A DNA stretch of 64,000 bases from Blastomussa wellsi (taxonomy: Eukaryota > Cnidaria > Anthozoa > Scleractinia > Plerogyridae): the NCBI GenBank assembly GCA_947652115.1, contig OX393568.1:17411971-17475970 (forward strand), in the 5' to 3' direction. The notes below the pieces were generated by a model that made no database searches, was not told the DNA's origin, and was given only the letters and a program-made list of their open reading frames with translations. This document shows, piece after piece, positions 43,136 through 56,575 of the stretch. The position numbers were made by a program, and so were the translations under genes. The first letter of the stretch is position 1; each line of letters starts with the position of its first letter.

Positions 43136-45437
43136 GCAGGTAGCAACTTTGACACTAGTCGGAATAACCCTGAATGATTTCTTTAAACAAAATCTACAGG
43201 CCAAAAATAAGAACCGACACACGTACAGTTAAATAAGTTTTCTCCTTCGCTTTTTTTGGCGTCATATAATATACAAAATGCATTTAGGAGATCATGACTA
43301 ATCAATAGTGGGTTTATTTAAAACCGACTCCAAGTACAAAACAAGACAATACGTACAGTATGCCTTATGAAACAACTTAGGTAATATGGCGCGCTCTTCC
43401 TTCGAAGAAGACGGAACGTTTTCACTCTAGCAGGAATAACCATTGCTAAATTGATGGTTCATTAATTGGTAATGTATTTGATGGAAGTTTTTTTAATGAA
43501 ACAATTTCGTAAATCAGGAGGTGTATTCTGGGTAATATACAAATGTGAATGATGTTTGGCTTAAAAATTTAAAGGTAGAGAGATTTACACAAAAATAAAC
43601 TTAAAATTAAGCGCGAATACTGCTTCGAATTTATAATCTCTTGCTTTTGAAAACTTTAGAAAAGTTGTAAAACATTTAATATCTCTTATTTCACTATTTA
43701 AAGCCCTCAAGAAAACTAAATGCTACTTTACCACACACGTTATTGTTCCACGTGGCTTTGAAAAGTAAATACTAAATATAATTGTAATAATGGACGTTGT
43801 TTTATACTATTTTTTCCAGATCTGGAGCTAATCAACGATATTGTTTTAATCTCCGTCTTGTATATGCATTGACAAAGAGAGAGGACGCGAAAATATTTTA
43901 AGTACGAAATCACGTCAATTTAGTATTCACGAGTTTCAACAATTTTTATTCCCAGATATCACATTACGTTATCGTTTATATATAGCGGATGTAATGTAAT
44001 TCATCAATGGTAGCTACCAAGATTGTACCTTTACTGACCTGAAGAACAATTTAAATAGTGGAAACAGGCTAAGGCAGCAAATGAATCACTGCAATGTTTT
44101 TGCAGTTATCCGAGTCTGACTTTCTCTATAATTATTATTTCGATTGTATCTCTTTTGAGCAATCAATCGAGGTGAACACGTAGTTGCATACGAATTTCGC
44201 GTCTAGTCACTGTCTGTATTTAACGAAGGCTCAAACCAGGTGACTTTAATTCTTTAATTCAAAACCGATCAAGTTGAAAAGAACAAGTTTATCACTGCAC
44301 AAAGCTAAACTGATACTTTTTCCAATTTGAACAATTTTAATTGTCTTCAACAAAGGAAATTTGAAATAACTCTGAAAGATCCCGCTTGACAACGAGTAGA
44401 GAAATGTAATTTCCTTTCTTGTGCATTTGACACATGCATCATAAAGGGAATAAAAATGAAATACGGATGTGGTTTATTCTTGTCGAAAGAATGGAAATTG
44501 CTGTTTTGGTTCAATTAGTAATACGACGAGTACGTGCTTTCTTTAAATCAATATAACTTGCTTGAATGATGATATGGATTAAACCATTTGGTCATATTTT
44601 CTTTATTTGACAGGTTAGGCATTAAAGGGCTGTTCAAAGCAGACTAGGCGATTATTTCGCGAAAAAAAAAACTATTGCAGTGGTGACAAACTACGTCATT
44701 TGGAGAGTGATTTGCTGTTTAAATTTTGGAATTGTTGATTGATTTTAGCTTATAAGCATATTCTCTCCTCCAATAAACAAAGGCACTAGGGAGCTCTCCA
44801 GCCCACACGCAGCTGCGAATCACGAAAATGTCCGAAATAAATCAAGTATTCCCTCAAGAAAACATCATAAAGTTTCTAAACTCTTGAAGAAAATTTGAAT
44901 ACCTTAGACAAATTTAATGGTTTGATATGTCCCCTTTTGTGAACTGTTTCGAAAAGGAGAAACTTGTAACAGTCTAAAATGCTAATTTGTTCTAATTTTT
45001 TAATGAGTTACAGAGCATTGAATTTATTTACTTTGCTCTTATTTCCTTGACATGCTGGCACACCGTGCTTTTTTTAAGTTCTTTGTTAAAAAATAGTATT
45101 TTCGTTTATTTTGACAACTCCTTCCTCGGCTGTCATTCCCATTTCATTTAGCATTTGCCGAAATCTCTCACTTTCTTACATTTGAAGTTAAATTGATACC
45201 AAGCTCACAACAAATAGGCTATTGTTAAATGTTTTCTTTGTGATAAAACCGAAAGTAACCTTACAACCGCTCTGTTTCAGCTAGATTCATTGAACTATCA
45301 CGTAACAAAAGGTTCTCTGGAACAGCGGTGAATAGGCAAATAATCATTCTTCAAGGAAACCGGATACGTGATGCTACATAAATGGATGATCTAAAGATTC
45401 AGATACTTCGCACAAACATTTTCTCGCTGCCACCTCA
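43136..45437. other. Gene-free interval upstream of P7
   Basis: AT-rich; no domain-bearing frame, RNA gene or clear repeat. A weak TATA-like ACATAAATGG lies near 45375, about 60 bases before the P7 ATG. Confidence 0.4.
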
Positions 45438-46865
45438 ATGGCGTCTATCTGGCCGTTAATTCTATTCGTCACCTATCTTTTACTCTTCAGCATCTTTTCA
45501 AATGGATTAGCTTTTATGGATGACGAAACCAATCCAGACACTTACAAAGGAGAAGACATGGACTTAGTTGGGAATTCGAATACAGACATGTCCGCAGGTG
45601 GGACACTTAATGTGCTTACCATTGGGCACACCTGAATATTTAAAAATGAATAACTCATTATTTTGAGAATTTTACCTAATTTCCACAAACGTTCATCAGA
45701 AGGGCTAATGCAATTTAGGATTTTATTTATATGGTCACATCATTCTGATTAATAACAGAATTCTCTTTATGAGTGGACTAGTCTGACCGGCCAGTTCTCA
45801 CAGTTGATGGTAAGCGTCCCCAAGTAATATTTATGTGTAAAACTAAATATTGGAAACCATAAAAAATACGTGTATCATTCATATCAAACTTGGCTGAGAA
45901 TAACTGAAAAAGATAGATAAAATTGCTTGATCTTGACCCAACGTTGAAGTTACAGTTTACTTTGTTCGTTAAATTTTACAAGTCTTTGGGAACAAAGGGA
46001 TGAATTAAAGCCTGTTTTCTCTAAATTAAGCCGACAGATCACTTTCTTCTTATACCTGTTTTGAAACGAGCATTTATATTTTTAAAAAAAACTTGACCAA
46101 TGAATGTATAGTTGTAATGTTTTTTTTCGCTTCAGATAATATGATTTAATAGTGATGATATGCTAACCTGGGTTTTCATCGTCATCCTTTGTTGGTTATA
46201 TAGACGTAATAACTGAATTACATTTTCTTTTTCATTGGAGACTCAGGGGTCGTATTAACGATATACGCCCGAGTAGAAATAGGCCGTGTGGGACAGATTT
46301 GGTTGAATTAATGGGAAGAAGATATGATATTAATTACGATACATATCCACAGCCAATCAGAAAAGCTGAAAAGCAAAAATTAAAGATAATTTGGATTCAT
46401 TAGAAAACAAAAAAATTAAAATAGGTTTTGTCACCGGTTTTATATGAAATCTTGACTTACAGATGTTTGGTTTGAGTTTGAAAAAAGGCAGCTTTATTTC
46501 TTGTTCAGCATAAGTGTGGTCCACTTTGCGTTTAAAACATCTCTCTATTTTTATGAAAGCTTTTTGCGAAATTAATTTAGGACAAGAAAAGAAGTGAATT
46601 GAGTTTTAAATCTTCTATTTATATTGCAGGTGAACTAATCCAGCAAGTCCATGCTCCTTCACTGCCAAAACCACAGACACGGAGAATCGGAAATCGGTAT
46701 CCCCCTTGTTCGAGCTACGGCTGCGGTAAAAGAGAAATGTATACTCGCAAACACGCTATGCCGTATGGTTTTCTGGCATCTAAGAATCGTCAATTACAAC
46801 GTAAAAGAGCAAAGAAATTAGCCGAGCCTCCATGCGGCAGATATGGTTGTGGAAAACGCAAATAA
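45438..46865 (+). CDS. P7: neuropeptide-like precursor with two PPCxxYGCG-KR copies
   Basis: Exon 1 is 45438-45597 and exon 2 is 46630-46865. The intron is phase 1 (GCAG|GTGGGA; TTTATATTGCAG). The product is 131 residues. The signal peptide is residues 1-25 (ILFVTYLLLFSIFSNGLA), followed by an acidic spacer FMDDETNPDTYKGEDMDL. Exon 2 holds TRRIGNRYPPCSSYGCGKR (Cys 80 and 85) and near the end AEPPCGRYGCGKRK (Cys 122 and 127), separated by a basic linker with several K/R pairs. Each copy would be released at basic sites, the Gly turned into an amide, and the two Cys joined in a small C-x4-C ring with the second Cys C-terminal. This is the pattern of a preprohormone. I do not recognise a named family. 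The nearest following gene is a GPCR. Confidence 0.85.
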
Positions 46866-48492
46866 ATCCTTCCAGCGGAAAGAAGTCTAAAAGTTATTGA
46901 AAAGGTCTGTATGTGAAAATTACTTTCAGCGAAACAGATTAATCATGCAGTGTGCGTCACGAAACAAAATAGCAGAGTAATTTTTAGTAAATAATTAGAC
47001 GATGACCTCAAGGTTTGATAGTTAGAGTCGGGAAAATCCTCGAGCTCTACGTCTAACAATTAATGACTGGGTTATTGAAAATAGCTTCTACTGATAGACA
47101 CCATATAGGTGGCGGAGTGTCACGTTTGCAAATATTCAGCCACCTGGTTATTCAGTAAACCATCACTCTTCTCCCACCAATGTGGCTCGGGCGCGATTCC
47201 TGAACCCAGTTTCATATGTGAGTTACTTTTGCTTATTTTGCTGTTGTTGAATTTTCCTTGCTCCAAGGGTTTTTCTGCGGGTTCTCCAATTGAGTGGGTA
47301 ATCAGAGAGTCACAGGTTTGTCAGTCGCAAGACTATAATTATATGTAACCCTCGCAAAGCAAAGTCGATTTATTTTATTTTCTTATTTGAATCACGGTGC
47401 CACTAAATTTGATTGTTGCATGAATTCAAAATCAAGTTATAAGAAAGCAGCCCATCCTTCAGATCCCTGTTTGAAAACAAACAGCAGATAAACAAGTTAA
47501 CTTATTTACAGCAGTTCTATATTATAATTATTTCTGTTTTACTTCTAGGTACCAGGAAGTAAAATGTGAACGAGCAATATTGAGAAAATTGCCAGTGAAA
47601 AGAAAAACTTTCAAATGAAAAACGAGAAAAAAGAAGCGAATAAATACTGTATTAAAATAGGTAATAAAAATGATGCATTAAACGTGTGCCGTTTTAACAT
47701 TGTTTTAAAAGTGCCATGACTTCTCGGTTGACGAGATTTACAAACGGTGGGCTACGTAGCCGGCGGGACTAAGTGGGCACAAGCAAACTAAAGCGCTCCC
47801 TTCCGTCAAAAGGACACGGTCGCGGAACCAGCCAGCCACACATGCCATGCAAACGGTTACTTCGTTGAACTCAAGCCCTGCATCTCAACCGATTTTTTTT
47901 GTCATTTTTCAGTTGATCTTCACATGGAAAAGAACTAGGGCGATTATATCTCATCGACTATTTTGACTTATATGCAGGAAACAGTCAACGATTTCACTGA
48001 AAAGTAATAATTACAAACAAAGGAGCAAACGAGCTAATATAAATAATAGGGTGCATTCGATAAGGAAATCCGTTATTAACTGTATTAAAAAATAGAATTC
48101 TCGATTTTCATTGGTTCAGCGGGCGCCTAGTTGTCGCGTGATCACGTTGATGCCCAATTCACTACATGTTGTTCAATATTAATACGTTGTTGCATACCTA
48201 CGCCATTTACGCGTAAATCACATGCAATTGGATAGCTCTTAATGCTACTTGTCTACGGTTTATAAAACAGGTTGAGTATAATTTTAATAATTTTTGAGTA
48301 TAATTCTAAAAGACTCAATACCCAAAATTAGCATTTTTATAAAAAATGATTAGAATTTAACAAATTGACGCTACAGTCAACTTCTTCATCGTCCGTCTTC
48401 AATACAATTCCAGTTGGTTCCCTGCCATTTACCGAGGGCTCTCGAAAAAAATTAACCACCGCGATAATTTTTCTTTGGATGTGCTAACACCG
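46866..48492. other. P7 3' flank and interval to the GPCR
   Basis: AATAAA motifs occur at the P7 stop (46859-46865 region) and near 47639. A lone splice-acceptor-like TTTACTTCTAG at 47547-47557 could belong to a P7 3' exon, but nothing in frame follows. P7 and the GPCR are convergent. Confidence 0.45.
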
Positions 48493-49557
48493 TCATTGGA
48501 TGCTTTGTGCCCGATCAAAAGCAGAAAGGCTTACGTCATCAGTTTTTCGGCGAGTGGAACGCAGATTACTACGAATGGAACCGCGATCACTGCGACGAAG
48601 GAAGACTTTTCTAAAGCCTTGGCGAAAATTTTCATTGAAAATAAAATACAGGCAGGGGCTGATGCAACCGTTGGAAAAGGCAATAAACGTAACCCAGAAA
48701 AATAATGAGCCTATATAGCACGGGACGTTGGAGCCCCATTGAAAGAGAACGATATAGACTGACACGTTTACTGGTAACCAACAGCATATAAAAACAACTA
48801 CGACAGCGATGACCATCCGAAGGACGCTCCGGTTGCGTTTGGCTACCCTTTTCTTGTCTTTTAGAGACTGGTTGCCTGGAAATTTCTGCCGCTTAAGAGT
48901 AAGGATGATAATGCCATAGACGATTGTCAGAATGGCTGCTGGGAAGAAAAAGAAGGTGATGGATAATATTACAAAGTAGACTGTTTGCACCTTGCTGTGA
49001 TCGAGGAATGGACTCCAGTTGTACTTGCAGAAAGAGTCGTTCTGCAGCTTGTAAGCGTAGAAATAAGGCAAGTGCAAAAGCGCGGCCACTAACCATGTAG
49101 CCGCCAAAACAACACGGCGGAATCCGCCACCACTCGTAAGGCCAGCCTTCATCGGGAAAACCACGCCGTAAAATCTATCAGTCGCAATTGCCACCAAGCT
49201 AAGGATGGAAACGGCGGTTGAGACATCTTGGATGAAGTAATCAAACTTGCAAAGCACCGATCCAAACACTCCGCCAACAAACCACCGCTTAGGCTCCGAG
49301 TGTAGTTCCGATATTATGCGCGGAATGACAAACACAGTGAAGAGGATGTCAGAAGCGGCCATATTTACTATGAAGTAATTTATGGTGGACCTCATGCCAC
49401 GGTTCTTAAAAATGATGAGTATAACAAGAGAATTTCCAAGTAAAGAACCGAAGGCAATGACGCAGTATGCGAACGTCTTCCATGATGTTTCCGTTGACGG
49501 GTCTTCGGGAAAACCACATGGATTTGACACATTAGTCACCGTGTCATTGGCAGACAT
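48493..49557 (-). CDS. Class A (rhodopsin-like) G-protein-coupled receptor, single exon
   Basis: 354 residues, intact. The N-terminus has two glycosylation sites (N4, N9). Seven membrane segments are near 29-51, 60-82, 100-125, 147-168, 191-216, 247-271 and 281-306. Landmarks: N42 (GNSLVI), D70 (MAASDILF), C103 with C177 in loop 2 (disulfide), D127-R128-F129 in place of DRY, W155, P206, CCWLP at 258-262, and SPCLY (300-304) where NPxxY is usual, so the TM7 Asn is replaced by Ser. Helix 8 is FNENFRQGFRKVF, followed by a basic Ser-rich tail. The overall look is that of peptide or amine receptors of the many intronless cnidarian class A receptors; no ligand can be read from the sequence. Confidence 0.95.
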   Translation of the reverse strand: MSANDTVTNVSNPCGFPEDPSTETSWKTFAYCVIAFGSLLGNSLVILIIFKNRGMRSTINYFIVNMAASDILFTVFVIPRIISELHSEPKRWFVGGVFGSVLCKFDYFIQDVSTAVSILSLVAIATDRFYGVVFPMKAGLTSGGGFRRVVLAATWLVAALLHLPYFYAYKLQNDSFCKYNWSPFLDHSKVQTVYFVILSITFFFFPAAILTIVYGIIILTLKRQKFPGNQSLKDKKRVAKRNRSVLRMVIAVVVVFICCWLPVNVSVYIVLFQWGSNVPCYIGSLFFWVTFIAFSNGCISPCLYFIFNENFRQGFRKVFLRRSDRGSIRSNLRSTRRKTDDVSLSAFDRAQSIQ

Positions 49558-51764
49558 CTTTGAAGACTCTCAGCTTTGACAGACTTCTTTGTCCGTAAAA
49601 TGACCTGCAGAAGTGAATCCACAACCGATAAAAATCGGGTACGAATCCTTAAAGGATTAAATTTCCTACACAGGAGATAAAAATATAAGAATATTGGCTT
49701 CATTAGAAAGCTGGCACAAATGTAAAATTTACAATCCAGCCTAAGGCAATTCGCAATCTAATGCTATTGAAAACAGTTACAGAAAGACAGAACCTACTAA
49801 AAGGCACAAAAGCGATAACAAACGATTTGCCTGCGGTTTGTCCCTTGCATGCGGTTTGTCCCTTTCGCAAGCAAACTGCAGTTTCGATTTCTTTGGCACG
49901 AAATATGAAACTGGCAAAATTAACATCTCATGAATGTATTAAACAATGGTTAGTTAAACTTTATATATATATATCCATGGGGTACAATGTGACATAAATT
50001 TTTAGTAGTTTAAACAGAAGACCTGAAAAATTCAAATAATAAACAGACAACGAGCCGGTTATGACGAATTAGAATAATTTTGCACGCCCATTTACGCAGC
50101 ATCAGTATTCACTGGTAGGTCTTGAGATATTTAAATATCGCAATTTAATTTTTTTTAAAAAACTAATCTTTCTTTTTTCCCCAAAATCGTTTTTTATCCG
50201 GAACTTTTCGTGCGGTAATTGGTTTAAATTATTAATTCCATAGCAATAAAAATATAGTTGCATTAGTAAAATAAACTAAACAGTGGCAATAACCGTCTAA
50301 TCTGCAAAGGTAATTTTTCAATTTTTATAGACATTTCCTCTTTGAAATAGGAAACGAAGATATTACTTCCTTACTTCACGTTTTACTGATTGACGGTCAT
50401 CACTGTTTTGCCACTCAGTACTGACTATTTTCATGCCCCAACATATTTTTGTCTTTCGTGCGGAAGATAGCGTCAGAGGTTTTAAATTAAAATTACCCCC
50501 GTTTGTACGATGGTTGTTAAAGATAACCCTTGCTTTGCCAACTCTGCAAAATTTAGTAAATCTGTTTTAAATAAAGAATTGCGTGAAGGATAAAGCTCAT
50601 TTGTGGCTTGAATAAAGGAAAGACCCTACAAACTCGATGGCAAATGACAAGAAAAGACAAATGAACGAGTTTACCGAATATTGGCATTATTTTCGTTTAA
50701 ATCATTTCCTATCCAAACAGTCCATTTATTAATAAAAAATAATAAAATATGCTAAGCAACCAACAAAGAAAATCAATATTTCTCAAAACAAGGTAAATTG
50801 AAAGGGTACCTTTGTACTAGTTTGACTACACGAATAAATTAGAAATTTTAAAAACATTTTTCTGATATTTTCTTCATATTTTGTCTTTTGATTCCCAATG
50901 GCAATCCGAATTTCAGTCTTTATTATGCTCTAGCCAAACGAAATACGCGAAGTCGCAAGTAGTCATGTGAACAGGTTTTGAGACATAAAAAGTTGCCATA
51001 AAAATACACAAAACACGATCGAGGAACAGACCGGTTCTTGGATTGGGCTACAGCTTGGTCTAGCTGGGAACCAACGAGGTAACCAATACACAACCCTCGA
51101 TTGCAAAAACATTTATCAAAAAACAATTATCGAACTAGCGCTTCTACAGAAAATGATTTGAGATCATAATTTTCGTGCGATTTACGTTAAGGTGGCCAGA
51201 AAACAAATAGCTTCCGTCGACTTTAGCGCAAATTTCACCTAGATCAAAGTGTAAGCAAGCCATCGCGCGCTAGTAAATTGACCCTGGGAACTTGCGTCTA
51301 GCTACTGGCGAACCCACTGGCCAGCTTGCATTGGCAACTTTTTTTTTTTTTAAAAAATGTCGGGCCGTTGGAAAGGCTTTTATTTTAACATTCAATTTTG
51401 TATTGCAATTCCTTTCATCTTCCTAATGTATTGGAAAGAATAAATCTAACAGGTATTAGCAGAAACTCAGTTGTGTTCTAGTGGGAATCCGCGAATCTGA
51501 TTGGTTATCCCACGGTTTTCAATCTAATTAACAATTAGAATACGAGCCCAAGTTTTCTTTGAGCGATTGGTCAACAGACGTGCAGCAGAGTTGACTATCA
51601 CTCATTGAAAACGAGGGCAAGAAGTCTAATTGTTTTAAAAAAAATTCATAAAACGTTCATCGAAAAGTTTCTTTTCTATGTACTTTGCAGTAGCATCAGT
51701 TTTCTTTACATAAGACATGAAGATAAAGGGGCGCGCAAGAATTTATGGGACTAATTAAGTAATA
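49558..51764. other. Gene-free interval
   Basis: Contains a TA microsatellite at 49963-49975 and nothing else I can name. The GPCR 5' UTR and promoter must lie here; no clear TATA box is seen. Confidence 0.4.
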
Positions 51765-51893
51765 GATCAAAAACTCGTGCTTCGTTTTTCATCACGGGTT
51801 CCAAACACAGAGAAACAGATGAAAAAACGACGCCAAATGCGCAGTGCTTTGCATTTGGAATCCGTGATGAAAAAGGAAGCACGAGTTTTGATA
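51765..51893. repeat. Foldback repeat, CTCGTGCTTC arms
   Basis: ATCAAAAACTCGTGCTTC...TTTTTCATCACGGGTTCCAAA on the left pairs with TTTGGAATCCGTGATGAAAAA...GAAGCACGAGTTTTGAT on the right. MITE-like. Confidence 0.8.
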
Positions 51894-54800
51894 TGGCTTC
51901 TCGAACTAGTGTGGGAATTTATGACAGTACCTCTTTAATGAACTTTTTCAATTGAAGTTCGTCAGAGGATGTATAGCGATGTTTCTCGTGACGTCACACA
52001 CTGTTATTAATATGCCAACCAGAACCTAATTGGCTGTTGAAACGGTGACTTCTTTTGTTCCGTGGTTGGCAAATTTGAATATCAAAAGAAATGTGACGTC
52101 AATGTTTGTGAACAAGAAATATCGCTATACAGCAAAATATAATAATAACTTGTTCATCACCTGAAAATTGCCATATCGTTTGAACAACATTCACTTATTC
52201 AATCGAGTTCTCCGAAGTCGTAGTTATGACCGAATATCGCAATTTAGTCATATTGTCCAATTATTCCAAGAGCACGCGTTGGATGTGAAAAAGTAGATAG
52301 CGAACGAGGCGCGTAGGTCATTTTCAAGATGCGCGAGTTGAATACTTACTCATGGCGGGCTCAAAATTGATCTAATAAAGCTTCCCTCCGAACGCCTTCC
52401 TTTCCATGTTATGGAATTAAAATGCCAAAAACCTTTAAGCCACTTTTTGTACCTTCAATAAAATTGTGTAATATTGCTGCAAGATGGCTAAAATGTTTGC
52501 ATCATACAGGATTAAAGTCTTAATGTCGACGAATTCTTATGAGATTGGATGAAATTTGTATATGTAATAGGACTACACGCTGTCCAATTTGGAAATAATT
52601 GGATGAGACAAATTTTGAGGACTGCAAAATTGGCCGTAGGCCGAGTCTAATTTGGCAGTCCGAGCAACCAAAAATATAAGAACATGGCAAATGTTTCGTC
52701 CTCCAAAAATAGCATCCAAAAATATATGAACATGGCAAATGTTTCGCCCTCCAGCTAGTTTTTGTTTGTAATTCATTGGTTTATGGAAGGTATCCAGATT
52801 GTTCTTAAATTGGACAGTTTGAGCAAAACACTTTTATTATTTACTTAACTATATTCTTTTCTAAGCCTTTTTCAAATATACTAATCTTAAAAGTCCTATA
52901 AAAATTCGTAAATTTCCTTGCGACCTTTTACCTTCTTTTTAGATTTAGTAAAAATAGATAAGGAGAAAATAGTGCTAAAACCTTCTTAACGAGCATTCAA
53001 CTGTGTCAGAAAACAAATGAGAGTGGGGAGAGAATCGTACTTCACGCAGATGGCGAAAAACTAAACTAGACAATAATTAATACATGTAAATTTTTGAATC
53101 AACATTGAAATGGCATCAACGGAAACTCGGAAAAAAGGTATGAAATGTTCACTGATACTCTCTTTGCGTTTTAAAATATTCCAAATACCTATTTGTTTTT
53201 ATCATGTTTTTAACACATGCCCACGCACTCAAACAGTGATTCATGTGTGGACAATCAGATAAGCCATGTACCATTCCGCATCATCTCCTTTGAAGGCAGG
53301 AATGAGGTAAATGAACTCTAAGATAGCAACAGTTCTAATGTACTACAGCCATATGTTTCGATATCAAAACGCAAACCTATCCGCATCTTGTATAGACCCA
53401 GTATACCGTTGTCTTGAATAAATGGATACTTAGGACTTGGAAAACACGGGGTGTTTTATGTATGGCATTGTCCTGCTAACGTCAGCGGAAGAAAGACTCA
53501 CCTTGACAAATCCCTTACAATAATTATTGCAATGTCTTACGTTCTTGGTCATCAACTACTAACTGACACTAAATCCTCATGTATGGAATGTAAATTGCAC
53601 CAGACAATGTGAAAATACTCATTCTTCGCCACAAATTTATTATATCATTTGGACCCGACGTTTCGAGATAAAATATGCTACATGCGTTAAAAACATTCGT
53701 GAATTAGGTTAAATGATCTTCTTGCATTCTTGTGAACAATGCGACATCTTCAGATCCACTTTAATTTTCTTGGATTTGATTGTCTGCGAAATGTCTGTGC
53801 GTGGATAAGATATACTTGTGGCATGTAATGTTCTTTATTACACAATAATGCATTTCTTTAAAGACTTATTGTACGTAAAAAGGCAAATTCTTAAATCCTA
53901 TCTGCTTCACCTATTCTGTTATCATGAAAAAGGATGTGACTAAAAGTGTGTCCCGCCATGCGGCATTCGACATAACAATTTACTAAAGTTAATTAGCGAC
54001 CTTTTTAAAATCGAATCGCTTCGCAAATTAAATACACCACTGATTTGTTTTCAATTCCGGTAATTTATTGAAGACCATGGTTGAAAACCACATTATAGTG
54101 TTAAATTCACCGTTTCATAAAAACACATCACCTTACTAATGCATTCGGCAAACGGTGAACGCACTCGCTCTAGACATCTATAGATACAACCGCACCTTCT
54201 ATGTGTTGTTTTATCCGCAAGGACGAACTTAAAAAGTGCAAGAACCTTAAGACATATTTACAACAGTGGAAACCTAAATGTGGTGGCCCGGTTAAAAATT
54301 GCCATGCCAGTGTACTCAAGTTGCGAGAGGAGTAATATCATTTTGGAACCATCAGAAAATTTTCATCGCAACTTGAAAATGTCGGGCTGACTTTTTAAAG
54401 CTTGGTTCGAATCCTGTCGAGGACTCAGAAGTTGTCTTTGTACCACGCTCGTGTCATAACTGATCATTTCATCTTTATCATTTATTCACCGAGCTGAAAA
54501 TTTACCAGCTATCATATTTATCACACAAAGCATTTTAGAGCCAAACCTTTTATCGAGGGATCGAAAACACATATAATAAAAAAAATTGTTGTTGCTGGCC
54601 GTTGCAATTTAGTAAGCCTCCCAAAGAAAAGCCCCATAAACGAATGAGAAAGATTGAATACAATACGTCTCGCATTTCATGTATTGCTGTTGATTTATTG
54701 TAAACATTTCAAAATGCATGTAATATGTGCAACCTTAAATACCAATATTATAATATTTAGTTCTTATAATATCTCACAAATTTGGGCATAGTAGATTAGC

Positions 54801-56575
54801 TAGTTCAGTTACAAGTAAACAGCAAATAATGGACTGAAAGCAATCTCTCTTTTCTTTGGAATCCATTGGTACGAGCGAGCGTGTTGTGGTTTTAATTTGT
54901 TGCCGGCTCAAGCACCACTCAGAAAGGGTCAAGCTTCGTTTAGACTTTACCATGTATGTTGACCCTGACAAAACGATTTTGTGTCGAAAGAAAATAAACT
55001 AATGATCTCGGCGCGTTATGCTAAATAATCAGATTGAAAACAGATTGGATTTAATGAAAAGCGCCCGATCTTTCATAAAAGGCTTCTCATTAAGTCCATT
55101 AACGACCAAAAGGATCAACATGGAAGCCCGAAAGAAGATTAGAATTCAAGAACGACACATTTTTATTGCATGTGTAATTCGTTTCTTTGGTGACAATGAA
55201 ATACTTCAATTATAGCTACTCAACTATTCAGTTAATTAGAATACTACAGCTGCATTTTTTCGGTAAGGAAGCTTGCCTTTAACTCAAGTTCAAATTTTTG
55301 CGAGCTATCAAAAAGCCCCTGCATTCTTCTAAACAATATTACAGCACCTCACTGCACCTGTTTTTCAAAGACAATAACACCATAAACACTTTACAGTGGG
55401 TGTAATCCCATATCTTTTTAACTTGAACGATGTCGCAGCAGTTGAAACTAAGCGCGACCCCACATTTTGTTTTGTCGCACTGAATTAGCCGAGTCTCAGA
55501 TATGACAAGTGAAATAATTGGGGAAAAATAAAGTGTTTTTACATAAACATGACTAAGCCAGGTTACTCTGCGCTAAAGTGCTACTTTAAAACACAACTAC
55601 GCCATATCTTCTATAGCACAGCGTAAATTGTACGACCCTGTAACATTTCTGTCACAAAGATGAAACTGCTACTGCTACTTTCTTTACATTAAAATCAATC
55701 CCTAGAAATAGTCACCATGTAACACACCTTCAAATACGAGCAGAGGAAATTCGACAGGCGATCAGCTGCCGCTTTCTGTGGCCCGCGCGGTAGACAAAAG
55801 CAGGAATAATCCTGTTTGCTTCAACGCGTTGTTATTGCTCGGGTTTGGTGTACATTCGTCTATCGTGTTTATACATGGATTTAGAAATCGATTAGGAGGC
55901 GTTTGCATATTGCTCGACTAAAAAGCGTTTTACTGTAAAAACAATGCATTTAGATATCGAAATCGCTATTTTAGACCATTTTTATACACCACTTTCTTTT
56001 TGCCACCCTTACGACGAATTGATGTATTGATCTTATGGAAAACATGTGGTCATCATTCTTGTCTGTCTTCCTCTCAGATTATGTCTCAATCTAAGACACG
56101 GACTGTTTAAGGCTCGGCTGAATATTTACCCAAGTGACTACCAGGCAATGTCCGATAATCGTTTTATAATGTACTTTTATCTGTGTTGACACATAAATTG
56201 GCTTGAATTCGACGTCCGCCCTAAGAAATCTCTAGGTTGCATTGTCGATAAACCTCAATTAAAGCCTAAACAAAACTAAATTAAAACAGAATAGTTAAAT
56301 TTCTTACAGAGGAAGCTATACCTAACTATACCTAACTATTTTGAGAGGAACGTGTACCGTTTACTTAACAGACGAGTATCCATTTACCAAGATCATGTAC
56401 GAAAAAAAGGATTGCGTCTTGTTGACAAAACGTTTTAGAATACAAGGTTTTCAAGTCACATTGATTTCCTCAGCAAGTGCCTCCGACGTGGTCTCATACC
56501 CAAAATTTTGCTTGTGAGTTTTCGCGCATCTAATCTTGAACAGTCCAACTCGTCAAGATACAAACGACAGCTAAT
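51894..56575. other. Long gene-free stretch
   Basis: 4.7 kb with no supported gene. The only local structure is a short tandem duplication at 52670-52755 (AAAATATA(A/T)GAACATGGCAAA, ATGTTTCG(T/C)CCTCC). If host exons are present they are too short to be seen by eye. Confidence 0.4.

Noticed and set aside
48500..48718. Plus-strand frames opposite the GPCR
   Set aside because: They overlap the receptor on the other strand and look like its antisense shadow.
53110..53150. ATGGCATCAACGGAAACTCG followed by a GTATGA donor, a possible first exon
   Set aside because: No signal peptide, no partner exon and no domain; too little to support a gene.
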